A stretch of 64,000 nt of DNA from Mercurialis annua (lineage: Eukaryota; Streptophyta; Magnoliopsida; Malpighiales; Euphorbiaceae). The stretch is from assembly GCF_937616625.2 (NCBI RefSeq), contig NC_065571.1:53925651-53989650 (forward strand), read 5' to 3'. The notes below the pieces were generated by a model. It worked only from the letters and a program-made list of their open reading frames with translations. It searched no databases and was not told where the DNA came from. This document shows positions 22,001-33,896 of this stretch, in pieces; the stretch's first letter is position 1, and every line of letters starts with the position of its first letter. The position numbers were made by a program, and so were the translations under genes.

Positions 22001-22997
22001 AGTTATTGCCCAGCTTCACCGAATCTCTAAAACTTTCATCAAGATCGGAGAAGTACTCTTTCTTCCCACACATATGATTGCTACAGCCAGAATCCAAAAA
22101 CCATACATCCTCTTTATCAGAAGAGCTTGTATCTACATATGCCATCAACAACATCTCCTCATAGGTCTCTGTGTAGTTGGCCTCCTTCTCCTTTGTTTGA
22201 CATTCCCATTGAAAATGCCCAAGTTTGTGACAGTTGTAGCATTCCACCAAAGCTTTATCAAAGCTTTGTCTGCCTCGTCCCATTCCTCGACCTCTTCCGT
22301 ATCCTCGACCTCTTCCATACCCTCGGCCTCTACCTCCGGACTGCTCTCCATGAGAAATCTTCAAAGCATGCTCTTCTTCGACATGGGAACTCATACGCTG
22401 CTCATGCACAAGCAGACTACTTTGCAACTCATCAATAGTTAACGTAGTTACATCATTTGACTCCTCAATGGAACACACGACATAATCAAATCTTGAAGTC
22501 ATGGATCTCAAAATCTTTTCCACTACGGCAACGTCTCCTTTATCCTCACCATTTGCTTTCATCTTGTTAGCAATGGTTAGGGTTCGAGCAAAATAATCGT
22601 TTACAGTTTCTCCTGCTTTCATGTGAAGCATTTCAAATTCCTTTCGAAGAGCTTGCAAATGTGCACGCTTGACTCGTGTTGTACCCTGATACTTTTTCTT
22701 CATAGAGTCCCATATGTCCTTTGCCGTATTCTTCTTGAGAATCGTCTCCAAAACTGAGCGATCTAGAGCTTGAAACAAATAGTTCTTTGCCTTTAAGTCT
22801 TTCAACGTCTGCTCTTCAACGTTCTTCTTTTGTACCTCCGTCAGAATGCCATCTGCTGCTGCGACAGGAACACCATTCTCCACTAAGCTCCAGTATTCCT
22901 TCGAACGCAAAAAGTTCTCCATGAGCATCGCCCAATGATCATAATGCCCATCGAATTTCGGTACTGCTGGTTGTACGAAAGAACTTTCGGTTGCCAT
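19032..22997 (-). CDS. Copia gag-pol polyprotein, intact (1321 aa)
   Basis: Single frame with every expected domain in order. UBN2-type gag occupies about residues 1-215, followed by a Gly/Arg-rich stretch and a CCHC zinc knuckle (CYNCHKLGHFQWEC, 253-266). The aspartic protease motif is LDSGCSNHMC (about 301-310). Next come the pre-integrase HHCC region (WHCRYGHLSF, then CTNC) and an integrase core with HADICGP, TDRGGEFTS and QQNGVAERKN. Reverse transcriptase shows QLDVKSAFLHGEL and catalytic YVDD at about 1004. RNase H shows YTDSDYAG at about 1163 and STTEAEFIAA, and the end is ADVMTKPLK. No stop or shift interrupts it. The start ATG lies 79 bases inside the 5' LTR. Shorter frames on either strand across this region are shadows. 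Confidence 0.97.
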   Translation of the reverse strand: MATESSFVQPAVPKFDGHYDHWAMLMENFLRSKEYWSLVENGVPVAAADGILTEVQKKNVEEQTLKDLKAKNYLFQALDRSVLETILKKNTAKDIWDSMKKKYQGTTRVKRAHLQALRKEFEMLHMKAGETVNDYFARTLTIANKMKANGEDKGDVAVVEKILRSMTSRFDYVVCSIEESNDVTTLTIDELQSSLLVHEQRMSSHVEEEHALKISHGEQSGGRGRGYGRGRGYGRGRGMGRGRQSFDKALVECYNCHKLGHFQWECQTKEKEANYTETYEEMLLMAYVDTSSSDKEDVWFLDSGCSNHMCGKKEYFSDLDESFRDSVKLGNNLSLAVTGKGNIRLQVKETIHIVTGVFYIPELKNNLLSIGQLQEKGLAILFQHDKCKVYHPDKGLILDTKMSSNRMFKLYSVSRPIVSTCYSSITEDMAQLWHCRYGHLSFKGLKTLYQKEMVDGLPSLKSPMKLCTNCLVGKQQRDPFPKQSNWRASQILQLIHADICGPIKPISNSKKRYLITFIDDFSRKLWVYFLIEKSEAFDVFKRFKTHVEKETNSFIKGLRTDRGGEFTSQEFSKYCDENGIKRQLTAAYTPQQNGVAERKNRTIMNMVRSMLSEKKIPKNFWPEAVNWTAHVLNRSPTLAVKNKTPEEAWSGVKPSVDYFRVFGCVSHVHIPVSTRTKLDDKSLCCVLLGVSEESKAYRLYDPISQRIIISRDVVFEEDEKWDWDKQHVEAISCDLEWSDFEGAVDGVEAVENTEANESDSEENSPSDSLPAVSSARRNRVPPVWMEDYETGAGLSEEDEDHLAMLVTADPFYFEDAVKSEKWRRAMDLEIEAINRNNTWELMELPKGGKKVGVKWVYKTKFDENGEINKYKARLVVKGYAQQYGVDYTEVFAPVARMETIRLVVAFAAQRGWTIYQLDVKSAFLHGELTENVFVEQPCGYVQKGEEHKVYKLKKALYGLKQAPRAWYSRIEAYFIREGFEKCEFEHTLFIKTRKEGKVLIVTLYVDDLIYTGNDELMFSEFKDSMEHEFDMTDLGKMKYFLGLEVMQKANGIFVCQKKYAVEVLKRFGMDKSNPVSNPIVPGSKVVKDEGGVKVDKTYYKQVVGSLMYLTATRPDLMFVVSLISRYMENPTELHLQVAKRVLRYLKGTADFGIFYMKGGENDLIAYTDSDYAGNMDDRKSTSGYVFLLSSGAVSWSSKKQPVVSLSTTEAEFIAAASCACQAVWLKRVLGKLNQGERPLISIYCDSSSAIKLSKNPVMHGRSKHIDVRFHFLRELTKDGVVELVHCTTQEQLADVMTKPLKLEAFLKMRDLLGICSESDIN

Positions 22998-23061
22998 TTC
23001 CTACTTGCAATATTCCTAGAAGACTGCTGCTTCTAAGGTTCAGTAACCCAGCTCTGTGCTG

Positions 23062-23073
23062 GCTCCGATACCA
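23062..23073 (-). other. Primer binding site (tRNA-iMet type)
   Basis: Three bases inside the 5' LTR the minus strand reads TGGTATCGGAGC. This matches the usual plant copia site TGGTATCAGAGC complementary to initiator methionine tRNA at all but one base. Confidence 0.85.
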
Positions 23074-23075
23074 AA

Positions 23076-23310
23076 TGTTAAGAATAAGAATAGACTTTGA
23101 AAGATAAAAGAAAAGAGAGGAATATTGTGTATTATTGAATTGGAACAACGTTGGCTATATAGCCTTACATAACAGACTTAGCTATAAAGAAGCATAAGAC
23201 TAAGCAAAGAAAAAGACTAAATCAAAGTAAACAAAATCCCATACAGATAGGGATATTATTGATCCAACTAACAAACAAAATCCAACCAAACTAACAAACA
23301 AAATCCAACA
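23076..23310 (-). repeat. Copia 5' LTR
   Basis: 235 bp, identical to 18766-19000. It lies upstream of the gag-pol frame on the minus strand and would supply the promoter of the element. Confidence 0.95.
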
Positions 23311-23434
23311 CTTTCATAATTCAACCTCAATATAACTTAAACTTAAATTTATTAACTTCACTAAACATAAGTTAATAATTAGCTCATGGTTAGTGAAACT
23401 AAAATTAATTAATCACATTTCTTAATTGATTTAA

Positions 23435-23600
23435 GAACAAATTTTTCCTGCAATAGATACTGTAGGAGTTTCCTGCAATAAGAGTGTACAAGCCGCCACG
23501 TTACCGTTTCTCCTTTAATCAAATGGTTAAAGAGCGATTTGGTTTTATGGTTAATCAACCATTTAATTCTAATTTATTAACCAGTTTAATTCAAGAACTT
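23435..23600 (+). repeat. Internal diverged copy of Mutator TIR end
   Basis: Begins GAACAAATTTTTCCTGCAAT and continues TGTAGGAGTTTCCTGCAATA, AGCCGCCACG, CTTTAATCAAATGGTTAA and CCATTTAATTCTAAT. This follows the left arm in order but with many differences. Orientation equals the left arm. It suggests an earlier terminal end captured inside the element. Confidence 0.75.
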
Positions 23601-24413
23601 ATAAATTAATTAAATTTTCGTACAATTTAAAATTATAGCCACATCTCTTAATAATTTAACAATTTTTGGTAATGGACAATTTATTTTACAATAATAATAT
23701 AAATTCAATATACATATATATGATTAGAAATAAATACATTTTATTTAAATTGTCGAATAATTTTACACTTGAACATAATTTAATAAAAAAATAAATGTAA
23801 AATATGTTAAAAAACAATAAATTAAGATTTAATTTGATTTTAAATTCATTTGATCCTAACTTTTTGGAATGTGCAATTGCATCCTGTAAAAACATAAATT
23901 TAAAATTATAAATATAAACTAAATAATATAAATAATGTAATTTTATAAAGGATTAATTATCTAAAAAAGGCTGAGTATATGAGAATTGAATTTTTTGAAT
24001 TATTGGATATATGTGATTTTTATAGGTGATTCATAAATTAGTGTGTTTTAATAGTATTCAAAATTATATGTTTTAATCATTCTAAATTAAAGAAATCATA
24101 TATCCTAATAAGAGTTGAATTCAAATGGCACCTGTGCGTAAAAATAAAATTTTGGTTAACTTGTTAGTGCTTCAGTGCATGGACTAAACAAGTTAATAAA
24201 CAAAAATTGAATGATGTGTAAACTAATTTACAGGTGATAAAAGATTGGTCAATTAACCAGTTCAGCACCTAAACTGAACTGGTTATTTAATTAGAATTAA
24301 ATGGTAAATTAACCATTTGATCAAAGAAAATATAGTCACGTGGCGGCTTCTACGCTCTTGTTGCAGGAAACTCCTACAATAGTTATTGCAGGAAAATTTT
24401 GTTCTTAATTTAT

Positions 24414-24996
24414 AACGTCCAAAAATCGCTGTGAGTTTTTAAATAAAAAAAATGAATAAAGGAAAATAAGAATTGGGTATATACAAGACCAAACTTGACG
24501 TATATCTTGACCATAAGATCTCATATCCAACGGTACAAATCAAATCTAGGTAAGGCTTTTCAACAAATTAGACCCACAAGATTTTTAACAAAGCTGTGGG
24601 TGGGTTGGAATCATCATCATCATCAAAAACTCAAGAAACACGTAATTTTTCAATTCCTTACAAATTGTTTGTTTTTATTGTAAGAAGTCATGAAAATGAA
24701 TCTAAAACATTGTCCTCGCGTATCTTTGACAAAGTATGCCATCATAAAACGTCGTCGTTCAGCTCTCCACCCAAAAGATTTTCTTCTCTGCTACGCTAGA
24801 TTTTCTTCTCATTTCCATGCAAATACTTTCCACTCTCTCACACACACATTTATTTTCCTCTCTATAAATATGAACACCTCGCGGCTTTTCTCTTCCATCA
24901 CCGGCCACCACCACCACCACCCCAACCACCGCCGCCTCCCTTAATCTTATTCCTCCCTATCTTTCTTCAAAGTCAAGAAATTAACCAACAAAAGAA
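24414..24996 (+). promoter_or_regulatory. CKX upstream region with TATA box
   Basis: CTATAAATATG contains a TATA box (TATAAATA, 24863-24870), 127-134 bases upstream of the CKX ATG, spacing that allows a 5' leader of roughly 100 bases. CT-rich and CACA tracts lie around it (24825-24860). The upstream limit is the target duplication of the Mutator-like element, so only about 0.6 kb of old promoter separates gene and insertion. The open frames here have no support. Confidence 0.55.
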
Positions 24997-27872
<2,876 letters not shown>

Positions 27873-27992
27873 TCGTGTTTAGATGGATAAATTTTGTTTC
27901 TGTTTCTTTAAGGTATTATTTTCTGGTAATTAATGCTAGTGAGAGAGAAGAAAACATAGAAATGTAGTAAGAATTTGAGAGGAATTAATTAC

Positions 27993-28215
27993 GAGAGATT
28001 CTTAGGTAGACTTAGTCCACCACGTCATCCATGGACTAGCCTATCACATAATGACACGTCATTAAAATGATGGCAATCTTGTAAATTCGTTTATTACTTA
28101 TTTACACTTTTGAATAGTAATATTACAAGATTGCCATCATTTTAATGACGTGTCATTATGTGATAGGCTTAGTCCACGGATGACGTGGTGGACTGAGTCT
28201 ACCTAAGAATTTCTC
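27993..28215. mobile_element. Mutator-like MITE, 223-bp family, copy 2
   Basis: The ends GAGAGATTCTTAGGTAGAC and GTCTACCTAAGAATTTCTC are inverted, and the arms pair for almost 100 bases (GCCTATCACATAATGACACG and complement). The perfect 9-bp target duplication ATTAATTAC is at 27984-27992 and 28216-28224. It sits about 120 bases after the CKX stop codon, so it may lie in or next to the 3' UTR. Better conserved than copy 1 at 17296-17518. Confidence 0.93.
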
Positions 28216-28224
28216 ATTAATTAC

Positions 28225-31034
28225 ACTAATTTATTCCTTGAGGATTCTCCAAATTAGTGATTGTAAATATATAAAATAGAGGAAATTAAAATTCTATTTG
28301 TATGCATGATTTTTTTTTTATCTAGACCCGGTTTATATTTTATTCATCGACCAATCTTAACTGGTTAGATATTAGAAAAGCTTATCCGTTATTCACTGAA
28401 CTCTCATTATTCTCATTATGTGTTTTCATTCTTTCAACCTCCAATTTTTATTGCATAGTTACCATCTTCAATTTTCTAATAATTGGAGAAGGGGAAGCGC
28501 TCGTGAAGAATTGAACCTACAATAATGTTATAACTCATTGATTAATTTTAATATGTAATAATAGTTGCTATTAGTGTTTATTGTTTTAATAATATTCTAT
28601 TACTATAACACTATATAATAATAATATACACAATATATCATTTTAATTAGATACGCAACCCTGATCACAATATAAATGACTCAGAAAGTAAGAGAAAAAG
28701 GTATGAAAACAAAAAAGAATAAATTTCTTATAGAACAAGAAAAAAAGGAATAATTTGAAGTACTACCTGCATGCATATATAGAATTGAAAGCACCAAAAA
28801 AGTATATAAGTTTTGCATCAATGCATTGTGATATGCAATTATGAGTAGAGAGATATGTATATACTTTTAGTTACATTATTGCACGAATATTGAACTTTAC
28901 AAAATGCATCAGCCGCACAAGAAAAAAGAAAAGAAAAATAGGAACAGTATAATAGCAAATTTCCCCACATGTGCACCTGCTACCTGCAAAGTGAAAATGC
29001 AAAATGATGAGATTGAAAAAAAGTAGGTATAAATGTATGAAATAACTAGCCAGACTTTTGGTAGCTTTGCGGCCTTAAGATGATGAAGATATATATTTGT
29101 GGCGGACCTAAGAGAGCATGTGGTGGATAATTGTCCACTTATAATTTAAATTTTTTATTTTACAAATATTAATAATATAGTTTTACCATTTTAAATTTAC
29201 ATTATACCAATCTTATATTCTGTCAATTTTTCTCATCTTATAAACTTCCAGCACAGTCTTGGCCGCTCTATAAGAAAAATTGAATCTATCATTAAGATGC
29301 GGAGCCATTCATATGCCGGCATGTGCACCTGCTCTAGCCGGAGTTGATTGAGACCATAAACTCTTTTAAAAAAATCGATTTGAAATCTTAATGTGTATGG
29401 AAAAAATTGTCGATTAATTTCTTTTTCCGATAATATTTCATAGTTACGCCGCTGATATATGGGACCCTTGGAATGTTGGCTAACTTTTTTTGCAGCTTGC
29501 AGGCAACTAGGAGACATTTAAAGTGGCCGCCGTCCCTTTAATTACGTACATTTTGTTTATTATCCTATTACAACTATGTATACTTATGATGTTCTACTTT
29601 TACGGCCAATATATTGAGTTCCTAGATTACTAGCTTTATGATTTTTTTGCATTAAAGAAAAAGAAACAAAATGATCTCAAGGACGTGTAATATATAATCT
29701 ATTAAGATACTACTGTTTTGTCGAGGGGTTAAGAGAGACATGAGACATCCCTTTTTCTCTTTGTTTTGTGCTCTTATACCAAACATTATCTGCCAAATTA
29801 AGTTCAATAAACAAAAGAATTAATTGCAAATTAAATCAGAAACTTTAACGTGATTTGCAATTATAATATAAACTTTAAAATTTGGTAATGTCGAATACCA
29901 ATTTTTACTTTTTGACAAATCGAAACACCGTTTATTTTTCAACGTGTCAGTCTATATGGAATTTTCGGCTTCCAACTCAGCAAATTTGTATCGAAAACTA
30001 AACGGTGTTTCGATTTATCAGAAAATGAAAGTTGATATCCGATGTTGCCAAATTTTAAAGATTATATTGTAATTACAAATCACGTTAACTTCATAATTTA
30101 ATTTGCAATTAATAAAAAAACTACATTTTAAGGAATTCGCTCTTTCCTAGCTAGTGATACATTCAAGTTTTTTTTTTCTTTTGAATTTTTTTATCAATAT
30201 TAAAGCACAGAAAAATGGATTAGATTTAAAAAAAAAAAACTTTATTAGAAAAGATTTCCAAAAGAATAAGTAAACGTAAAATCCACTTAGCCTAAAAATG
30301 CCCAAAAATTTAATTTTAAAAAATATCTCTAAATTTTTTTCTAAATAATTTATAAGCTGTTTAATCAAAATCCTAGAGCTTATGATATAAAGCCAAAGTA
30401 TAAGGAAATTTCAAATTTCTATAATAGACTAGGATTGAAATTTCTTTAAATTCATTTTAATTTGAAGGGTCATGTTATATTATTAATTACAAGATGAATA
30501 AGGTAGGAGAAAGAAAATTCAATTGTAATTAAATTAATCAATACTATTCATTTTGTAATAATTCTAAATTTAGATTTTTGAATTTATGGATGGGTATCAT
30601 ATGATTTTGATATTTTAACTAGTTCAACTCAGAAAAATAAAGCAGGGCCTACTATGCGTAACCGCTAAACTAAAATTATGGAAATTAATTTGCAAGTTAA
30701 GAAATTCAAGCAAAATTAATATTAAAATTATTTTTAAATTAAATTTAATTTAGAAATTAGGGATAAAAAGCATAAACTTTATTTTGAATAGTAGATAAGA
30801 ATATACAAAAAAAACTCTTAACTATCTATACTAAAAATTTATTGTAGACTCCTAATCCTAATGAGTTGCATCTCTTATTTAAATAAAAAAATAATAACAA
30901 TAATGCAATAATTAAATAGCTTTTTGGGCTTTAATCCCACTTGGCCCACTTCAGCTTTTCATTTGGGCCAATCTGTTTAAACCCTAACTTTTGGGCCGTA
31001 TAAATAAGTATATCTATATCTATCTATATCTATA
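28225..31034. other. Intergenic between CKX and hAT element
   Basis: No gene recognised. It contains a degenerate tRNA-like repeat (28487-28555), a foldback MITE (29820-30112) and a TATATC microsatellite at about 31010-31030. The minus-strand frame at 29233-29517 has no recognisable domain and no splice context; frames near 30147-30368 are AT-driven. Confidence 0.45.
29820..30112. mobile_element. Foldback MITE (293 bp)
   Basis: TTAATTGCAAATTAAAT at the left and ATTTAATTTGCAATTAA at the right are exact complements. The pairing continues with AACTTTAACGTGATTTGCAAT / ATTACAAATCACGTTAAC and with CGAAACACCGTTTA / TAAACGGTGTTTCG near the centre. The target duplication is unclear because the flanks are AT-rich (AATTAAT on both sides at most). 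Confidence 0.75.
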
Positions 31035-31732
31035 CTTAGGGGTGGGCAAAAAACCCGGTCAAACCGCAAAACCGAACCGAAACCGGAAAACCGAACCGAA
31101 AAATATGGTTAACCGGTCCAAAAGTTTAGGTTTAGGTTTTAATTTTTGATTTTTATGGTTAATGGTTTAGGTTTAGGTTTTGGAATTTTAAAAACCGCGG
31201 TTAATCGGTTAACCGGTTTATAAATAATATATATTTTCATAGATTATATATATATACATACATATGTTATTAATTATTCAAATAAAATATATTTTACATC
31301 TACACATATAAAAATTCTAAACAAAAAAAATATTTAAAAAATATTTTATTTATCAATATATTTTTATTTTAGGAGTATATATATATAAAGAACTTTATTT
31401 TTCTTAATAAAATATTTATATATCTAACTGAAATAGGAATAAATAAAACTTATATTTTAATAATTAAATAGAATGAAAATGAAAGTTTAATTATTAGACT
31501 ATATTTAAAATGTTATCTATAAATTTTATCTTTTTTATATCTAATTTTTTTAATGGTTTCATGGTTAAAAACCGCAAAACCGAAAAACCGAACCGTTTTA
31601 AATGGTTAACCGATTTAATGGTTAACCGTTTAAAATTTTAGGTTTAGGTTTTTAATTTTAAAAACCGAACTACTATGGACCGGTTTACATATTACCCTCG
31701 TGGACCGGTTAACCGGTCCATGCCCACCTCTA
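31035..31732. mobile_element. hAT-type element (698 bp)
   Basis: Left end TAGGGGTGGGCAAAAA, right end TGCCCACCTCTA. The perfect 8-bp target duplication TCTATACT is at 31027-31034 and 31733-31740. Subterminal regions are rich in AACCGGTTAACC-type and AAAACCGAACCG repeats in both orientations; the centre is AT-rich without a transposase. The TAGGGGTGGGCA terminus is common among plant hAT-derived MITEs. Confidence 0.93.
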
Positions 31733-31740
31733 TCTATACT

Positions 31741-33321
31741 ATATATAAAAGCACGGATGGGGTGGGGGGGGGCAGACACTTTTACCTAATAGTCCTTTCT
31801 AATTTATTAGTTATTTAGATGTTTTGGTAATTTACTAATTAATTATAATTAAATTAGATACTTAATTAGTATTAGAGTTATAATTTAATTAGGATACAAA
31901 ATAATGTAAACTGCCGCAAAAAAGTACTACAAAATAAGGCAATTGTTGCTCTATTATATTGAATCTATTATTTTTACAGATTTTTAATCAGAATTTGATT
32001 TGATCAAGGATTGAAGAAATTAGCCTAAACGAAAAACATAACTGAAACAAATATTGTATTAGAGTCCTAAATATAATAAAAATAGTTAGTTATATAATGA
32101 ATAGAAGAATATAATTTAATTAACCATCCAAGCACTTTGTTTTGTTAGATTAAAAGTATCGTATTTGGTGTTAGTTTAGGAAATCATAATAGTGAATTAA
32201 AATCCTTGTAATAAATGCCATCAAAATTAAGAAGTGGTGCATAGGATTAATAAAAAAACTAACAAATTAAATCTAAACAAAAATTAATTTTATATACAAT
32301 TATAAAAACTTGTCTTGAATGCACCAAAAATCACCAATTTTCGCGTGTTTTTGGTATTTAAAATAATCTTTTAATATTGACAAAAAAGTACACAAACTGA
32401 AAAATTTGCAATTAAAGACACCGACACGTTTTGCATATAAACCGGCACCATATTAAAACGACACCGTATTGGATGTAAAATGACACTATTTTTTAAAGAA
32501 AAACACACACATGGTCTTGATTGCAAAAAATTTGAAATTTCATGTTAAATATACCAAAATTAAAAAATTATATTAAATATCAAAAACACTCGAAAGTTTG
32601 TGATTTTTTTGTGCATTTCCTAAAAACTTAAACGTCAGAAACATATAAATTTTTCAAAAAATTGTATTATTAGATATATTTATAAAATAAACTATTAAGA
32701 TAATTATCAGAATTAAAATACTAATTATAGTAAACTATTTATAATACTAGATCTAAACAATTGTCTAAAGTACTAATTAAAATAGACCACTTTAAATATT
32801 CAATTATTATTTAATTATTTAGAATTATAACTAAGATAAACTATTTCTAATAAATTAATATTATAATTATTATTTGATTTTATTTATAAGATTAACTATC
32901 GCCCATTAACTACCGATTGAATTATAATACGATATTTTATAATTAAATATAATTTATAATTATAAAAATAATTAATTAACTAGCTATAAATATAACTACC
33001 CTATTTCGTTATAAATATCGCTATTGTTATTTGACGAGTCGCGTTACGAGCCACGTGCGTAGTACGTAAAGCGAGACTAGTCTTATAAAAAAAGATAATA
33101 GTAAATTATTGATTTGGTAGTAGAGCATGTGACTCACTTGGTCAAGGGGTAAAAATAATGTGTGATAAGTTGTATATTATAAGAGTAATCAGATGTTGAC
33201 GCATAAAAAATAAAAATTCTTCTATTATCTTATGAAATCAACTGATTTTGAATTATAAGTGATTTATGTACTTCTTTTGAGTTATCACTCAATATTGATA
33301 TTTTGTGAGGTAAAATACTAT
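31741..33321. other. Intergenic, AT-rich
   Basis: No gene found. It contains a GGGGTGGGGGGGG run (about 31758-31770) and a Mutator-like MITE (32312-32620). The remainder is low-complexity A/T. Confidence 0.45.
32312..32620. mobile_element. Mutator-like MITE (309 bp)
   Basis: Left AATGCACCAAAAATCACC and the complement of the right end (AAATGCACAAAAAAATCAC) form the terminal repeat. Pairing continues through CGCGTGTTTTTGGTATTTAA / TTAAATATCAAAAACACTCG. TAAAAACTT occurs on both sides (32303-32311, 32621-32629) as a 9-bp duplication; the left terminus carries two extra bases relative to the right. Confidence 0.75.
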
Positions 33322-33477
33322 AGAAATGTCATTTTGGAGTATTTTGTAGGTAGTCTAATAAAGTTGTGTAATACCCAAATCCTAAGTCCAATTATTTGAT
33401 AGGACTAGACAATGGGCTGAAACTGAATTAGCTGGATATGCATTGGGCCTAATGGACTCATACAAGCCTTCTTGTCT
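33322..33477 (+). repeat. Direct repeat upstream of CFM3, unit 1
   Basis: About 155 bases nearly identical to 33684-33838, including ACCCAAATCCTAAGTCC, GACAATGGGCTGAAAC, AATTAGCTGGATAT and ACTCATACAAGCC. The spacer between units is AT-rich. Confidence 0.85.
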
Positions 33478-33683
33478 AGGCTTATCATAAAACCCTAAAT
33501 GCTAAACCTTAAATATTCTATGCTAAATTATAAATCTTGTTAAAATATCAATTTTTTTTCATTTTTTTTTATAAAATGCCATCTTTTCAAATGGGTATGG
33601 AGTGAAAAGATTTGAATAAGTTAATATTTTTCAAAAGATTTAGAGTGTTTGTAATATGTTTGTAATTTTCTCATAATAATATA

Positions 33684-33838
33684 GAAGTGCCATTTTGAGA
33701 TATTTTCTAGATGGCCCTATTAAGCTGTATATACCCAAATCCTAAGTCCAATTATTTGATAGGCCTAGACAATGGGCTGAAACTGAATTAGCTGGATATA
33801 CAATGGGCCTACCGGACTCATACAAGCCTTCTTGTCAA
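33684..33838 (+). repeat. Direct repeat upstream of CFM3, unit 2
   Basis: Second unit of the 155-base repeat, ending 58 bases before the CFM3 ATG. It probably overlaps the core promoter or 5' leader of that gene. Confidence 0.85.
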
Positions 33839-33896
33839 TTATCAGACAGAAGAACAAAAGAAACACAAATTCAGTTACAGTAGTGGTACGGTAGCC

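Larger units (their letters stand above)
18766..23310 (-). mobile_element. Complete Ty1/copia LTR retrotransposon (4545 bp)
   Basis: LTRs at 18766-19000 and 23076-23310 are 235 bp, begin TGTTA and end AACA, and are identical base for base in my comparison. The 5-bp target duplication CTTTC is perfect (18761-18765, 23311-23315). The element reads on the minus strand: its 5' LTR is the right one, followed by a tRNA-iMet-type primer binding site, one uninterrupted gag-pol frame, a polypurine tract and the 3' LTR at left. All parts needed for an autonomous copia element are present. It is inserted inside the Mutator-like element, so it is younger than that insertion. Identical LTRs imply very recent integration. 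Confidence 0.97.
18335..24404. mobile_element. Mutator-like element with 376-bp TIRs (contains copia insertion)
   Basis: Two inverted arms, 18335-18710 and 24029-24404, are 376 bases each and appeared identical when read against each other. Termini start GAACAAAATTTTCCTGC. The perfect 9-bp repeat TTAATTTAT flanks the element (18326-18334, 24405-24413). Long TIRs plus a 9-bp duplication define the Mutator superfamily. Without the later copia insertion the element is about 1.5 kb, and its interior (18711-18765 plus 23316-24028) shows no transposase frame, so it is non-autonomous. A diverged, direct-orientation partial copy of the terminal sequence lies inside it (from 23435). The right end is about 590 bases upstream of the CKX ATG. 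Identical arms imply recent transposition or recent homogenisation. Confidence 0.93.

Noticed and set aside
20250..22442. Plus-strand open frames of 60-122 codons
   Set aside because: They lie opposite the intact copia gag-pol frame and show no domain of their own.
29233..29517. 94-codon minus-strand frame as a gene
   Set aside because: No domain, no splice context and no neighbouring exons in frame. Left as intergenic.
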